A stretch of 64,000 nt of DNA from Lineus longissimus (lineage: Eukaryota; Nemertea; Pilidiophora; Heteronemertea; Lineidae). The DNA lies in assembly GCF_910592395.1 (NCBI RefSeq), contig NC_088320.1, positions 12,772,501 through 12,836,500 on the forward strand. Reading direction: 5' to 3'. The notes below the pieces were generated by a model. It saw only the letters and a list, made by a program, of their open reading frames with translations. It did not search any database and was not told where the DNA came from. Below are positions 46,567-59,029 of the stretch, piece after piece (the stretch's first letter is position 1; each line of letters starts with the position of its first letter). Made by a program: the position numbers and the translations under genes.

Positions 46567-49500
46567 GTAATATACAATATTTCATAGTGCTTCAATTCAT
46601 GTATTACATGGTCTGCTTTCATTAAAATATTAGGCCTAAGGGCAATTAATACACATGGAATCTAGAAACATCCACCATTGAGCAATCAAAACAAGAATGA
46701 AATGGTCCATGGACCATGTGCTCACCTGGTGACCATGGACACAAAGGAGAGAATCGCCCATGGACAACATCATCTCTGTTAATATGAAGCTATAGCTAAT
46801 GCGGTTTAACACAAAACACACAAAAATGCAATTACTCCCTTATTATTGACCCGATATTTGTCAATTTTTTATCATATGTGTATCTCGCGGAGATACCAAT
46901 TTATCACACAATTTTTTGATTTGGCCCTCTTTCCAAGGTCACAGAGCATATATATATCACCAACGTCAAGATGATATTGAACTTTGGGCAATCAAAATAA
47001 TGAAAATCATGTCAATAGCATTGATAATATCGTAAATTACATTGACCTTGCGTGGCAACCATAATTCTGTTACCAATAATATATACCCAACATTAGACTA
47101 ATTCTGGCAACAATTATTATGACATGTGCAATGCAACTTACCTGGATGCAGGAAATCACATATCTATGTTCCTTTGCTGAAAACATGGTTTTCTTTGAAA
47201 CAAAGGTAATTGTGTCTACATCGCCATCCTGAAAACAACCAAAGGTCAGCACTGATTACATTCCGTCAATCCATGTTAATAACTAAAAACATGATAAAAA
47301 TAATGATGATTAGCCATTAAATGTCCACGATATTCAACAATTTACCCCAGAGGGTACTGATTTCTAGTGGAACTAGGGTATTGATTAATGCAATCCTCAG
47401 GTTACAGTGTCACTATATGCAGCATCTCGGTCTCAAGAACCAGCAATTCAGGCTCACTATAAAGTTTCCAATAGGTGTCGGGTGCTGATTGAGAATCTAC
47501 GGATTCCCTTGGCCCCTGGTTTAGATTGGCATAATATTACACAGACTACAAAAGATTCACAGAAACGGGTCAGTCAACATACCATTTTCGCCAATCTCTT
47601 CTTCAAAAATTATTTGATATGGGCAAACCTGGCAGTGACACCTGTCTTTACATCTTCCGATTCTTGTTCCTCTTTCCCAAGAGCCCTAAGTATTTCGTTC
47701 TTTAGCTGAAATATGAAAAGTGATATCATAATTTCAAAATTATAAGTATTTCTAGCTTGTTAATGCTAGCTGTACAATTTACTGTGGGTATGCAATTTAC
47801 TGATCATCTGTCTATATAGTTTGGTGACAGCCACTCTTATTCAAATCACCATCAAGGCAAATCAATTTGGCATGTTCTATTGAACAATAATCAAATCTGA
47901 AACAGTACAAGGCAAATAGCAGTTTATTTTATTCAGCAGCAGTGCAAGATTTTAATGACCTCATTTCTGTCTCCAAAAGTGACCAAAAGTCTCCAATTCA
48001 AATTGGTCATGGATTCCTACACTGTCCAATAAAAGGTGGAATATACTTATAGGCAGATGTGTAATGTGCTCTAGGTTATACTTACAAAGTATGGGTCTTT
48101 CAGGCAAGGGTAGATTTCCAATATTGCTTTAACATCACCAGACTTCTTGATCACTCCTTCCCTAAATGATCTGCAACGGTCCATCAGAGATGAAACTTTG
48201 GCTCGTTCGTAGCATACCTTCTTCAGTTCCTCAAGTAGATTCTCATGGACTGTTGATTCATCGTCCTCTTGTGCTGCAAAAAACACCAAACACATTATCC
48301 CGCCCCAAATTATGTCATAATAAACTCTTCCGTTAACATCTGTTTGGCAAAAATCATCATCTGGCATGCAGAATTCTAATGTCTTGCCTGAAATTAAATG
48401 GCTTCTTATTCGCTACCAGTTATGCTGAGAAAAAATTACTTTGCTTAACATAAATGGACATTGCCCTGGTAAATAATGATATTTGTATTCGATTGTAAAT
48501 TGAGGCATTTAAGCACAATTCATGTATTTCTACAAACAGTACATGTAGCATTCTAATGTTGTCATTGTATTCCTAAAAATGCTAAAGCCTGTGATACCAG
48601 AAAAATAAGTTATCTTACCTTTAGTCGCTTTCATTGGGGATGACCTTTTTAAACAGACTGTGGACATGGCTATGTGCTTGCTAAACCCCTCCGCCTTAGC
48701 CTTCTGTTTCAATCGTATATGTCGAACTTTCTGACCTAATGATGATTTGAATTCATCCTGAAATGAAGTTGAAGGCAAACTAAGAACAATTGAAAGTAAT
48801 TTGGACTTACCTAGGTTAATCTTGGAGATCTTATTTGTGTTCATCTCCTTAATTTGTAAAATCAAGCCCAGGAATCAAGCCTTTTAAAATCAGTTGGCAA
48901 GGTTTAAAACCCATGGCAGTCCTAAATCCTTAAGCACCCAAATTGTACAATGCATCAATTGGCAGTGTGGGCCATATCAACCTTTGAGACATGCAAGAAA
49001 AATTGAATCTGTGAATCCATGAAAATTTTAGTTTAGAATGTTGGAAGTATGTAAACTTCTGAGGACAGCAAGGATTGTTGATTTGACAACAGATGTGGCC
49101 CAAGTGATTGTCCTTGGGGATTCCAAAGCAAAATCCTGAATTTAACCAATTGTGTAATAAACTGACATATATTTCATTTACATGAAAAAAAATGCTAGTG
49201 ATAGCCAGAACCAAAGGCCAAATGAATCAACCATGAGCCTAACCACGTATAGACCCATTTGATATTGGACAACAAATCAATTGGGGGTTTTCTTACCCAG
49301 GGGTGATTCCGCTTTTGTTTCTTACCTTTCCTTTCAATGGTGCTTTCTCCAGATAATGAAGAGTCTAGGTTTGGGAACTTTGTAAAAAGCTCCTGGCACA
49401 CTTGATTGTAGTCAGATGATGTTATGTTATTTGACTGTCGCAGCAATCCATATGCTACCTGTTCAATTACCTTAGGTTGAACAATTAATGCAGCAGACCT

Positions 49501-50900
49501 CGACTCTCGGAGATGAACCTTGAGGTATTCATCAAGTTCAGGAACCTTTAAAAGTAAAACATGTTCAATATGAACAAGTGCACATTTCATCCATAACTCA
49601 CAAGTTAAGAACTACTGGCATATGGTAATGAAAGGGGTTGCCCATAGGGTGACTCGGACAATCCTGGATGAAACTGCACTACCTAAGGTATTAAGCTCCA
49701 ATTACACATCACTTCCATGGAAAATGAAGAAAACCCAGCTTGAGCTGACCCAAGTATCCTCATATCGTCTGTCATTTTACACCAAACTGGCTCACTTGTC
49801 CTCCTGCTTACTACATGTACAAACATTCTGTAACTGTGGATTCAGATTGGTGCCATTTTTGTCTTAGCAGGAAAACATTCTAGTATTATATCCCCACCTC
49901 CATGGGTCCATTGAGATAGGGATACTAATTCACACTCACCTTGAATGAAGTTTGTGGTGGAAAATAATCAAATCCGAAAGAGAATTTTCCATTTCTTCAG
50001 AAATACTTGGCATGGGTTCTTTTTCAGTAACGATAGTTGAGGAGTCCAGATCTGCATCACTTGATAGAATAAGAGTATCGGCATCTGATGCATCAACATT
50101 GTCAAGTTCTGAAGATAAACTGTCAGTAGACTCTGATAATTGAGTAGGCGTCGTCATTAGTGGGACTGAAAGAATGATTGAGTTGAACACATTAACATTC
50201 TATTCAATGAAAATTACTGAAGCAATATCTCCATGCTGCTCAAGACATGTCTCTACTATCACACATGATTATAAGGATTTAGGATTACTTTAAATGTGAT
50301 GATTTTACCACTTTCATCTTTGGGCCCATCGTTTCATCCAGCAGCTTGATTATATAACTCCTAATAGGAATTCATTGGATTAAGTTAATGAAATATGTAA
50401 CTGTGTGTGTTGATGGGTCATTTTAAACTCGCTTGCATATAAATTCCACGTTGACCTTAATTCGCAAAAACAATGATTCTTCACAGTGATGTTTGAATTA
50501 TTTCATACAGCCACAAAACAAATATACAGCATCCATTATATTTCTAAGATGTCTGGATTATAGAATTTATATATTCCTGGGCTGTGATTTTAGAAACAAA
50601 CCACATGGACCATGCAAAGAAATTTTCAAGAATATATTTTTTAATCTTTAGCAACTTATTGTCTGTACACTCAGTTTCGTTTTTCTCTCATCAATAGAAT
50701 CATTATGGGTAACCTAATATTATAGGTAATCATGGGCTGGGTAGATTGCCATTCTTCTCCAGAACGAAGAAACTGGAAATCCGTCTTCGACATCCGCACA
50801 AGCTCCTTCAAGACCTCATCGTCATCAACTTCATAGCCATCTCCATCAGCCACAACTGTGACAGCGTCTTCCATGGGTATCGCTAACTTCTTCTTCCCTG
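46190..50900 (-). CDS. Second gene of the CACTA element, multi-exon, unknown function
   Basis: Exon-like blocks in order on the minus strand, with GT..AG borders: ~50899-50690 (MEDAVTVVADGDGYEV...ELVRMSKTDFQFL), ~50169-49944 (acidic, Ser-rich), ~49549-49328 (VPELDEYLKVHLRE...EQVAYGLLRQS), ~48757-48620 (SSLGQKVRHIRLKQKAKAEG), 48274-48086 (TVHENLLEELKKVCYERAKV...YPCLKDPYF), ~47706-47617 (LKNEILRALGKEEQE), ~47229-47140 (DGDVDTITFVSKKTMFSAKE) and ~46529-46190 (KLVVVTGNQPANQYFIRWR, then LLFLLGLYYVMDVQYPK). The last block shows one or two frameshifts. The end resembles the C-terminal part of SAMD3-like proteins that abound in animal genomes, but I would not name it. It lies inside the CACTA element on the same strand as the transposase. 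Confidence 0.5.
46531..46564 (+). repeat. (AAT)n microsatellite
   Basis: Eleven ATA/AAT triplets next to the acceptor of the last exon block of the minus-strand gene, where they read as a T-rich tract. Confidence 0.95.
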
Positions 50901-51080
50901 AAACATTTCAGTATCCCTATTCAAATTATCGTACGAGTGATACCGCCAACTTTACTTCATCTCAATCAATTTTGTCGAACTCCAGTTTTCCATATTAAAG
51001 CTGAACTTAACACATAAAAGCAGAAGGTCCCAGCGTCCCAGTGCGACTACCGCATGAAGCACAAACAACCAGCCACCATT

Positions 51081-51320
51081 TTTCTTCACTTCAGTAGTAT
51101 ACTACAGAGTAGATCCACTAGGTACTTTATTACTACTGAGCTAAAATGTACTACTAAGTTGTAAATCTGTCAGTTGAGTAGTATACTACTAAGCAGATTT
51201 ACTACCAAGTAGTTTACTACTGAGAAGACCAGTGGCATTGTAGAATTTTTTAAGCCCAGTAGTAAAACGATAGTTCTCTGCAGTATTCAGTAGTGTTCAG
51301 TAGTGTACTGTTGATGGATT
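51081..51320. repeat. TACTACT/AGTAGTA palindromic patch
   Basis: About 20 AGTAGT/ACTACT words in both orientations, including several exact palindromes such as AGTAGTATACTACT, occur over 240 bp. It may be a subterminal region or a small nested MITE just left of the Harbinger insertion. Confidence 0.5.
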
Positions 51321-51686
51321 TTTATAAGGGGTGACTGTCAAAGGCAATTAATAGAAATTCATTTATCATCCTTAGGTACTGGTTCAATAACAAAGATCGA
51401 CATCAAAGTTCTTCTTCATGGCCTGATTAATTGTAAATTGTCAAAAACTGAACAAAAATTTACTGCACCTTTAGAAATCAGGGGCCTTATTCATGAAGCC
51501 TTCTTAGGGCCTAGTAAGCACTTACGTATTACTAGGTCGTTATTAGCGAATTACGCGGTATTCACGAAGCACCCGTAACTTCAATCTATTTCGCAAGTCG
51601 TTACTAGTGTTACGTGAGGTGTTCGGGCTTCTTAGCGTGTTATCAGTCCATGCTTAGATAGTTGGACACATTTTTACACAAGGAGC

Positions 51687-52979
51687 ATGGCTGCGGCGTT
51701 GATTGTGTTGGAAAATTTGGAAGCAAGGCGGGCTTTACGACGGCAGCGTGTGTTTAGAGATCGTCTACAACCGCTTGACGTCTATGATGACGTAGATTTG
51801 TACAGACGATACCGGATGACTCGGCCGGTCCTTCTCGAAGTTATCGACCTGTTGCAGGATGACATTGCCCCGTATACGCTGCGCTCGCACGCCGTTCCAG
51901 CAACTCTCCAAGTTTGCGTTGCGCTTAGATATTTTGCTACTGGCAGTTTGCAGTTGGACAATGGAGACATGTCAAATGGCTTGAGTCAACCTACGATATC
52001 AAGGATTATTACCAGAGTTGCAACTGCTTTGCAGGGTAAAGCAAAACATTTCATAACATTTCCTCGAACAGCTGCTGAGCAAGAACGTCAGAAGGAAGGA
52101 TTTTATACAGAACGCCATCGGATTCCGAACGTTATTGGCTGCGTAGATGGATCCCTTATTCCGATCAAATGTCCATCCGTAAACGAGAATGCATACGTGT
52201 GCAGGAAACAGTGGCATGCCATTAATGTGCAGGGGATTTGTACTTATGATTTGAAATTTTCAAATATAGTAGCCCGATGGCCAGGTGCCACCCATGATGC
52301 GTTTATCTGGTCCAACTGCAATTTAAAGGTGAAGATGGAACGCGGCCTGAATGATGGAGGATACTTGCTCGGTGACAGTGCCTACCCACTTAGACCCTGT
52401 CTCATGACCCCAGTCTCCCGCCCAGCAGATGCAGCGGACAGACAATACAACGTTCACCACAGGCGAGTACGAAATATCATTGAACGAACCTTTGGAAGAT
52501 GGAAAAACCGATGGAGGTGCTTGCACAAAGAAGGTAAATTATGTCCTTATTGGTGAATCAGGAGAGATCGCCAGTTTCTAGACACCGACAGCACCTGTCT
52601 GCAAATGGCTATTATAGCCATTCTCAGACAGTGCTGCAGCATTTCACCCCATAACATTGCTGCATAGACTGCTTTGCAGTACAAGTTCCATTTCGATTTC
52701 GACTGACTTTCCCCATTCTCATTTCTTTAATAAGATGCCTTTTTTGCAGGTGGAACTCTTCGATTAAGCCCCGAGAAGTGTTGCTCGGTGATCATTGCAA
52801 CATCTGTGCTACATAACATCTGTGAAAACCACGGCCTCCCTGTCCCAAACGACCCACCAGCCAATGTGGATAATCCCGATGATGACGTCAACAATAGACC
52901 AATCCTCGATGTCGATGTCGAAGAAAGAGGTGTTGGAGAAAGGGCACGCTTGATAGATCAGCATTTCAGGAATATGTAG
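51687..52979 (+). CDS. Harbinger (HARBI1-like) transposase, intact
   Basis: Two exons, 51687-52533 and 52750-52979, with a 216 bp GTAAAT..GCAG intron, give 358 residues with no stop. This is close to the usual ~350 for HARBI1-like proteins. The N-terminal part (DDVDLYRRYRMTRPVLLEVI) is the family's DNA-recognition region, and LSQPTISRIITRV a helix-turn-helix. The DDE residues are Asp154 (IGCVDGSLIPIKCP), Asp230 (LLGDSAYPL) and Glu266 (NIIERTFGRWKNRW); the family motif WPGATHDAFIW is also present. It would cut and rejoin the element ends in the nucleus, and relatives need the Myb-like partner for nuclear import and end binding. The ATG at 51687 is the first in frame, ~205 bp inside the left TIR. 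Confidence 0.92.
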
Positions 52980-53362
52980 TATGTATTTAAAACAGAACTT
53001 TATTTCCAATTAACCCAAACATTTTAATTGATGTGTACAACCAAAATGGTGGTACATGTAACAAGAGACGTTTTCAACATCATGTTACAATCAACAACGA
53101 TAAACAGTAAGGTTGTAGAGCATTTGATTACTGGCGAGACTGCCAAACTACAATTCCAACGATCTTCTTTCATCAACAAATAAACATCATGTTTGTACAG
53201 AACAATGTACTGTGATCAAGGTATAAATTCATACCAACAACCAACACGATTTTGATGAAAGCACAATCTTATCAGTTATTCCTTACTTCACTATCTATCT
53301 AACAAACAATGTAGCAGTTATACAGCAACAACATCACTTTAAAATTGCGTGATATATGTAGG

Positions 53363-55050
53363 TCACTCTCCTTTGGCCATTTTTTCAAGTACAGAGAATG
53401 CCGATGACCTGGACTTGTACTCCTTTGGTTTTGAGCCAGTTTTCTGGGATTCGCTGGTTTCCGTAACAGCATCCACTAGTACCTCCAATAGCCATACTGC
53501 CTTTTTTTGCGAGATGAACCTTTGTTTCTTCCAGATGAAGCCGTTGTTCTTCCACGTCAAGTCGCTTGCTCTCGATTTTGACCCGTTCCTTCTCCACATC
53601 AATTAGTTCAACGGCATGTGAAAGCTTCTTATCTGCGAGAGACAAACCAGTTGAAGACGCCTTGGAAGAGCCAGCAGTGGGACGACAGCTCTTGGGTTGT
53701 CGGGCAGGACTTGGCGGCGGTGAAGGGGATCGGGTGTCATCTTCTGAGCTGCTATCGTTCGGGCGCGTGATGGTTGCTGTAACCTTACGAATTCTCTGGA
53801 AAATACATTTGATAGACTTAAATGCAAAAAGCCATTAAACATGAGTGAGGTCTTAGTATGTCTTTAGTTGTTATTTACTTCCTTCTCATATAGAAGGCCA
53901 GTACTGAAACGGGCACGTCAGGAGATACGTTTTCTTTCCTAATAACGACACAAGCAAATGAGAAAAAGCATTGCACAGATCGTTGTGCAGCCACCTGGAA
54001 AGTTGCGATCTTCCCTTATCACTGCTTATGCCTCCAGTAATCAAAAACCTATTTCCCTCGGGTGATTTCCGCAATTCAACGGTATGGAATGTATGCAATG
54101 ACTTCTTTGCTGCGACAGACAAACCAGTTGAAGACGCCTTGGAAGAGCCAGCAGTGGGACGACAGCTCTTGGGTTGTCGGACAGGACTTGGCGGCGGCGA
54201 AGGGGATCGGGTGTCATCTTCTGAGCTGCTATCGTTCGGGCGCGTGACGGTTGCTGTAACCTTACGAATTCTCTGGAAAATACATTTGATAGAATTAAGT
54301 ATTGAATGCTATGTAAGGATGAAATATCTCGTCAAGAGCCAAGCGCCTAAGATGGCACTTTTGAATCTGTAGACAAATCGGGCGAAATGTAATGCAGGAA
54401 ACTGGAGCGCCCGCAGACTACCAACCTACCTTCGATTTTTGAAGTGAGAGTGACGCATTCTGATCGAAATAAGAAATTTCGTCATCATCGGCTTCTGTGA
54501 CAGACGGGGAAAACGGGTATTGCTGGTTCATGTCATCTTCAGGTAGGTCCAGCTCTTCTGTGTCCATACCAGTAGCGATTCCTTGTATCATTTCGACACC
54601 GATTAGGCCTACGATCCTTTGCTCGAGTTGCGTCAACTCGGACACATCATCGCCAAGGGGTTTGTTCCCGGTCCGCTTGGTCAGTACATTGATTTTTGCA
54701 GCCTTCTGTTTTGCCTTCTATTTCAGGTCATGCCATTTATGGTGAACTGCTTCGGTCGTTCTCCGGACGCTTGCCACACTGTTGATCTTAAGGGTTATTT
54801 CTTTCCACGTGTCGGACTTCCGCTTCAGCGTAATGACATCCGAAAACTTGCTGCTGATCACGGACCACTTCGATTCCACGAGATCAACTAACTTTATAAT
54901 TTCATTTGGGGAAAAATTCACACCCCGTTTCCTCTTTCCTTCCTCGGGTGGTGGGACAACGGTCTTCTTTCCTTCCTCGGGTGGTGGGACAATGGTCTTC
55001 CTCTTCTTATTGGTTTTCTCCATGATGTTGTCAGGGTGGCGAATATCCAT
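53363..55050 (-). pseudogene. Harbinger Myb/SANT-like partner protein, damaged
   Basis: Exon 1 (55050-54430) starts MDIRHPDNIMEKTNKK, has two VPPPEEGK repeats and then a Myb/SANT-like DNA-binding domain (FSPNEIIKLVDLVESKWSVI...VHHKWHDLK). A TAG at 54720-54718 interrupts the frame, which then continues (KAKQKAAKINVLTKRTGNK) to the donor AAG|GTAGGT. Exon 2 exists twice: 54272-53886 and 53795-53363, both opening RIRKVTAT...SSSEDDTRSPSPPPSP after TTTCCAG. The second copy goes on into a coiled coil (IDVEKERVKIESKRLDVEEQ), then a frameshift in the A run at 53504-53510, and ends LEKMAKGE at 53363. The first copy ends in an unrelated tail. The protein is the usual second Harbinger gene. Confidence 0.8.
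53638..54291 (-). repeat. Duplicated exon of the Harbinger partner gene
   Basis: About 170 bp at 54116-54291 and 53645-53815 are nearly identical (two or three differences), including the acceptor and the start of the upstream intron. Beyond the shared part (GLSVAAKKS versus GLSLADKKL) the two diverge fast. Confidence 0.88.
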
Positions 55051-55576
55051 CAAATGATGGTAAGCACGTCCAATTACTGTATAAATACTCGATGCCCCTA
55101 TTACAAACAGTCAATGAGGTGAGCTCAAGTGGATTACGTAACAATTCTATACAGATCACCTCAAGTGCGTACCTGATAATATTTCCCTACGAAGGGTTTA
55201 ATAAGTAATACGGTAATAAATCGATGATAATGCTTTGTGAATAAGACGTAGTGTCTTACTTGGCAGTTACTAAAGTCTTACTACGAGCCACGTAAATCGT
55301 TATTAGTAACAATTTTACGAAGGCTTCATGAATAAGGCCCCAGTTCCTTGAGTGACGATGCACAAATCATGACTTTTTTTCTATCAATCGTGGGACTGCG
55401 GACTTTCATTAAGGCCATTCTGATTAACTGTAAATGAATGCAAATCTTGCGACATGGTGGATTCTGCTAATAATTTCTCATTTGGCGAGTGGTCATTTAT
55501 TCATTCAGATGATTCGACTCGTTTTGTGCCCCCTTTTCGTATCATACAGGGACACAGTACCTAATGCAAGTATGGC

Positions 55577-58177
55577 CTAGAACAAAGTTACAACTCCAGT
55601 ATGACACATAACAACATGTAGGATTCCATTCACATTATTCACTGGCAATGGCCACGGATAATTGAGGCCTTTCATAAGACCTACAGCACTTGTAGTCCCT
55701 GAAGTAACTGCAAATGATCCATAGTGATCATTGTAAGAAGATAGTTCTAGCAGTTCTGCTACAAAGAAGTGAACCTGGTTGTAGATTACAAGATGTCTTA
55801 TTTGCATAAATTGTGGACAGTTATACATATCCATGCTATGTACAAGAACTACACCTGGCTTGTAGATATGTCCATGGATCACAATTTTCCTAGAGAGAAG
55901 TACTTCACTGGCCAGTGTTGCTCACTCGTCTCAATGAGAGCCATGTACTGACTATGAATGTCAGCTTGAAATGGAAAATTGGAGGTGATAACCCCTTCTG
56001 AAACTTCAACATTATGATCCAAATAATTCAAACATTTCCCTCGACTGTTGAGCATAACAGATATTTAGTTGATGTCTAACAGCCATGGTCTTGGGGACAT
56101 TCTTGAAGTTTTTCCACTTTAGACCTTTGAAATAACCATTTTTTGCTTCGTACCGCATGCACCAGCTAAGGCGAAGTCCACCAAACCTCATATTTGACTC
56201 GGGAGATGGACGAGATAGTGGAGCTTTGGAATATATGAAGAATGAGGGTAGAGAACTATAAAACTCTCGTTATGGACAGCTACCAGGGTTTGGAGCTGGT
56301 GGACCGTACTCTCACAAGTGACTGATGACAGGGATAAAATGACAATAGACTGCAATCTGAGCCAATTCATCCAATATGGACAACTGCTTTTAATGAGGTG
56401 CCCAATCATGAAAGGAAGATGAATCATTAAATTCTTCATCTCTTGTGCTGTCTGGCGTAAATTACTATCAATTGTTTTCATTTGCTTAGGGTCTATGAGT
56501 TGTGGCCGATCTCGGGATTCTTCTTCAGAAAGAAAGACGGAATAGTTGATAATAATACTATTGAGACCTGCGATGGTAATTATATCCTTCTTAACCAACT
56601 CCTGAAGAAGAAGCTTGGTCTCCAGTTTACAGACTCCCTCAAGGAGAACATGCATTATATCATGAAGCAAGCACTTAGTAACGGAGAAGTCGGTGATATG
56701 TGCAAGAATGCTCATATGATTGATGCCACAGTTCTTAGACAATTCTCGTCTCTCAAGATATGTGGTGGCATTTTCAAGAGCATCGCATCTCTGTTTGTGT
56801 TCAATGTAATCCCTTTCAAGAAAATCCCAATCCACAAATGCATTTTGCATATCATCTTTCATAACATTACATGAGCGGCATAGGCTTTGAGCATTCCCAA
56901 CACCCTCTTTGAAGTCACCTATTTCCTGGGCAGCCAGTGTGTCCCCAGTGTAAAATAGTAGGCCTTTCCTGTTGAAATACAGTCCTTGAGGGAGATTGAA
57001 TTCATATCCATGGTAGAGAGTATTCATTTCTTGTAAGAAGTTTGCAAGCAACTTCTCCATGGAGGTTTTGACACCACATCTTTTCAAATCTGTTCGCTTA
57101 ACCACATCTATCAATTGAATGCATGTCAATTTCGACCTCAACTCGGGCCTCATGTTGCATAATACACAATAGAATACCGTGACTTTGTGCTTTTTAGCAT
57201 GTGCCCCAATCGGATTTGAAATTTCCAGATCATCATTGTAAAATGAGAATGCAAGGGCATTTGGAAACTTAGAGAACAAAGGGTGCTCAGAATAGTATGT
57301 ACCATATGATACATCATGCATTAAGTCATCTTGATATTGGTGAGGGCTTTTTTTAACTTCTTCAAAGACTTCTGGCAAAGACAATAATGACTGGAGATTT
57401 GCAAGAAATGGAACAAAGTAGCCAAACACTGGAATGGTGCAATGTCTTATCTTTTTACCCATTTTTTTCCTGACAATTTTAGTGCCAATTTTCACACGGT
57501 TTGGTCTAATTAATCCAATGTGGTCTTCAAATAATTTGTCCTGTTTCCATCTAGTTTCTAGGCCAGAGAAAATCCCTTCTAATGAGCATTTGCTCTTGAT
57601 TTTTTTCCTTTTGTTCAGGTGTGAGATCTGGGATTTCTTGAACGATTCTTTGCTGCATATCAGTTGTAAGAGCAGAAAGGAACAATGGTGTATTTTGTAC
57701 TATATCTTCCATACCATGTTGGGAAATGCCATGACACTCCCTTAAATGGAGTGAATATTTAGCTGCAGCAAGTTTCGATAATGGAACTGATTGTGCAGTA
57801 ATCACAGCTGTTTCCCATTCCATTTCATGGTTTTCTACAGGCTCTCCACTTTCTCGGCCAATATCGTCATCTAAGCATTCATTTTCGTGGTTTTCTACAG
57901 GCTCACCACTTTCTTGGCCCACGTTATTATTGTCATCTAAACTGCTAGAAGGTTGCAAATTTTCATTGCTATTATTACTGTCACCACAGACAGTGGTTGG
58001 GTGCCACCGGGTTCTATGCTTAATGTATGAATTATATATTGTAAATGTAGCTCCACACAAGAAGCAGGAAATGCTGAAATGCTTACTGTTCTTGTGGGAA
58101 TGAATGATGTGAGTTTCCAAAGCCTTTGGGGAGTACGCAAAAAAGTTACAAAGAGAACATTCGATTTTGTCACCCAT
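55577..58177 (-). pseudogene. CACTA transposase: C2H2 fingers plus tnp2-like domain, frameshifted
   Basis: The frame at 58177-57551 starts MGDKIECSLCNFFAYSPKAL and carries two C2H2 fingers (second: CFLCGATFTIYNSYIKHRTRWH), then two SGEPVENHE repeats. At about 57565 a frameshift leads into FSGLETRWKQDKLFEDHIGL and the 57495-56188 frame, which has the tnp2-type core with LLHDIMHVLLEGVCKLETKL. After another shift near 56195 the frame carries CMRYEAKNGYFKGLKWKNFK, and after another near 56020 it carries YLDHNVEVSEGVITSNF. A TGA near 55886 precedes the last stretch, VVLVHSMDMYNCPQFMQIRH, to 55577. At least three shifts and one stop make it a pseudogene. Its product would have excised the CACTA element. 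Confidence 0.75.
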
Positions 58178-59029
58178 GACGGATACTAATTCCGGCTATG
58201 ATATTTCTGATCTACAAAAAAGCAATGAACCAGACAGATTGAAGTCACCCACCTAAGGCAATGATACTAAATCCAAATGATGCTAAACGTGAATTTCTGC
58301 GTTAAGCAAAACATAATAATGATGCAAAGTGCTGTGAAGCTGTTAACTATTATTCCCTGGCTTCCAATTGTTGTCTCTGTTCTGTTCACTTCGATACCCA
58401 GTTCTCTACACTTTTCAATGGTTTCATTGTACTGTCCAACCTGCTCAGATAAGAAGACAATTACTCCCTTATTCAACGCCATTTCATTTTCATTTATTGA
58501 AAAACAGATTGGAATAATGCCTGCTGCGTTAAAATAATTTGCATTTCTAATTTTACAGAATAGAATTTTAAGCCTAATCAATCTGGAAGAGGAAAAATGA
58601 ATCAGTAGACCGATTTAAATACACAAATAATGAACAGCTGCTGTTTGACATACCGGTACTGGGTGTATGACAAGACAATGACATAGGCCTATAGTCTACT
58701 GGGGCGCGTGCCCATGCACGAGCAGCGCGCAGCCTCAATCATACACACCACAATGCATGGTGGCCTTTGTACATGTTGTATGTCATGTATACCGATAGTC
58801 CTAATGTCAGTTGTCACAGTGACCGGGCATGCCAGTTTTTTTAGGCCACGATTGCCAAAAGGTGCGAGTGCGATGTGGGCAACCGAGAATGTCAAAAGGA
58901 CCTATGCATCATACTCTCCGCAGTTACCAACTGGAGACATCTTCATTAAATCGGGAAATCGGGTGAATTTAGAGGATTTGAGGGCCACACGAGCTTATAC
59001 CTTTTTGCTGGCAGAGACGCGTGTCGACT

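Larger units (their letters stand above)
51482..55340 (+). mobile_element. PIF/Harbinger transposon nested in the CACTA element
   Basis: The 22 bp TIRs are perfect: GGGCCTTATTCATGAAGCCT and two more bases at 51482, with the inverse ending at 55340. The 3 bp target duplication is CAG (51479-51481 and 55341-55343). It has the classic two-gene layout: DDE transposase on the plus strand (51687-52979) and a Myb/SANT-like protein on the minus strand (55050-53363), convergent. The transposase looks intact; the partner has one stop and one frameshift. Confidence 0.92.
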
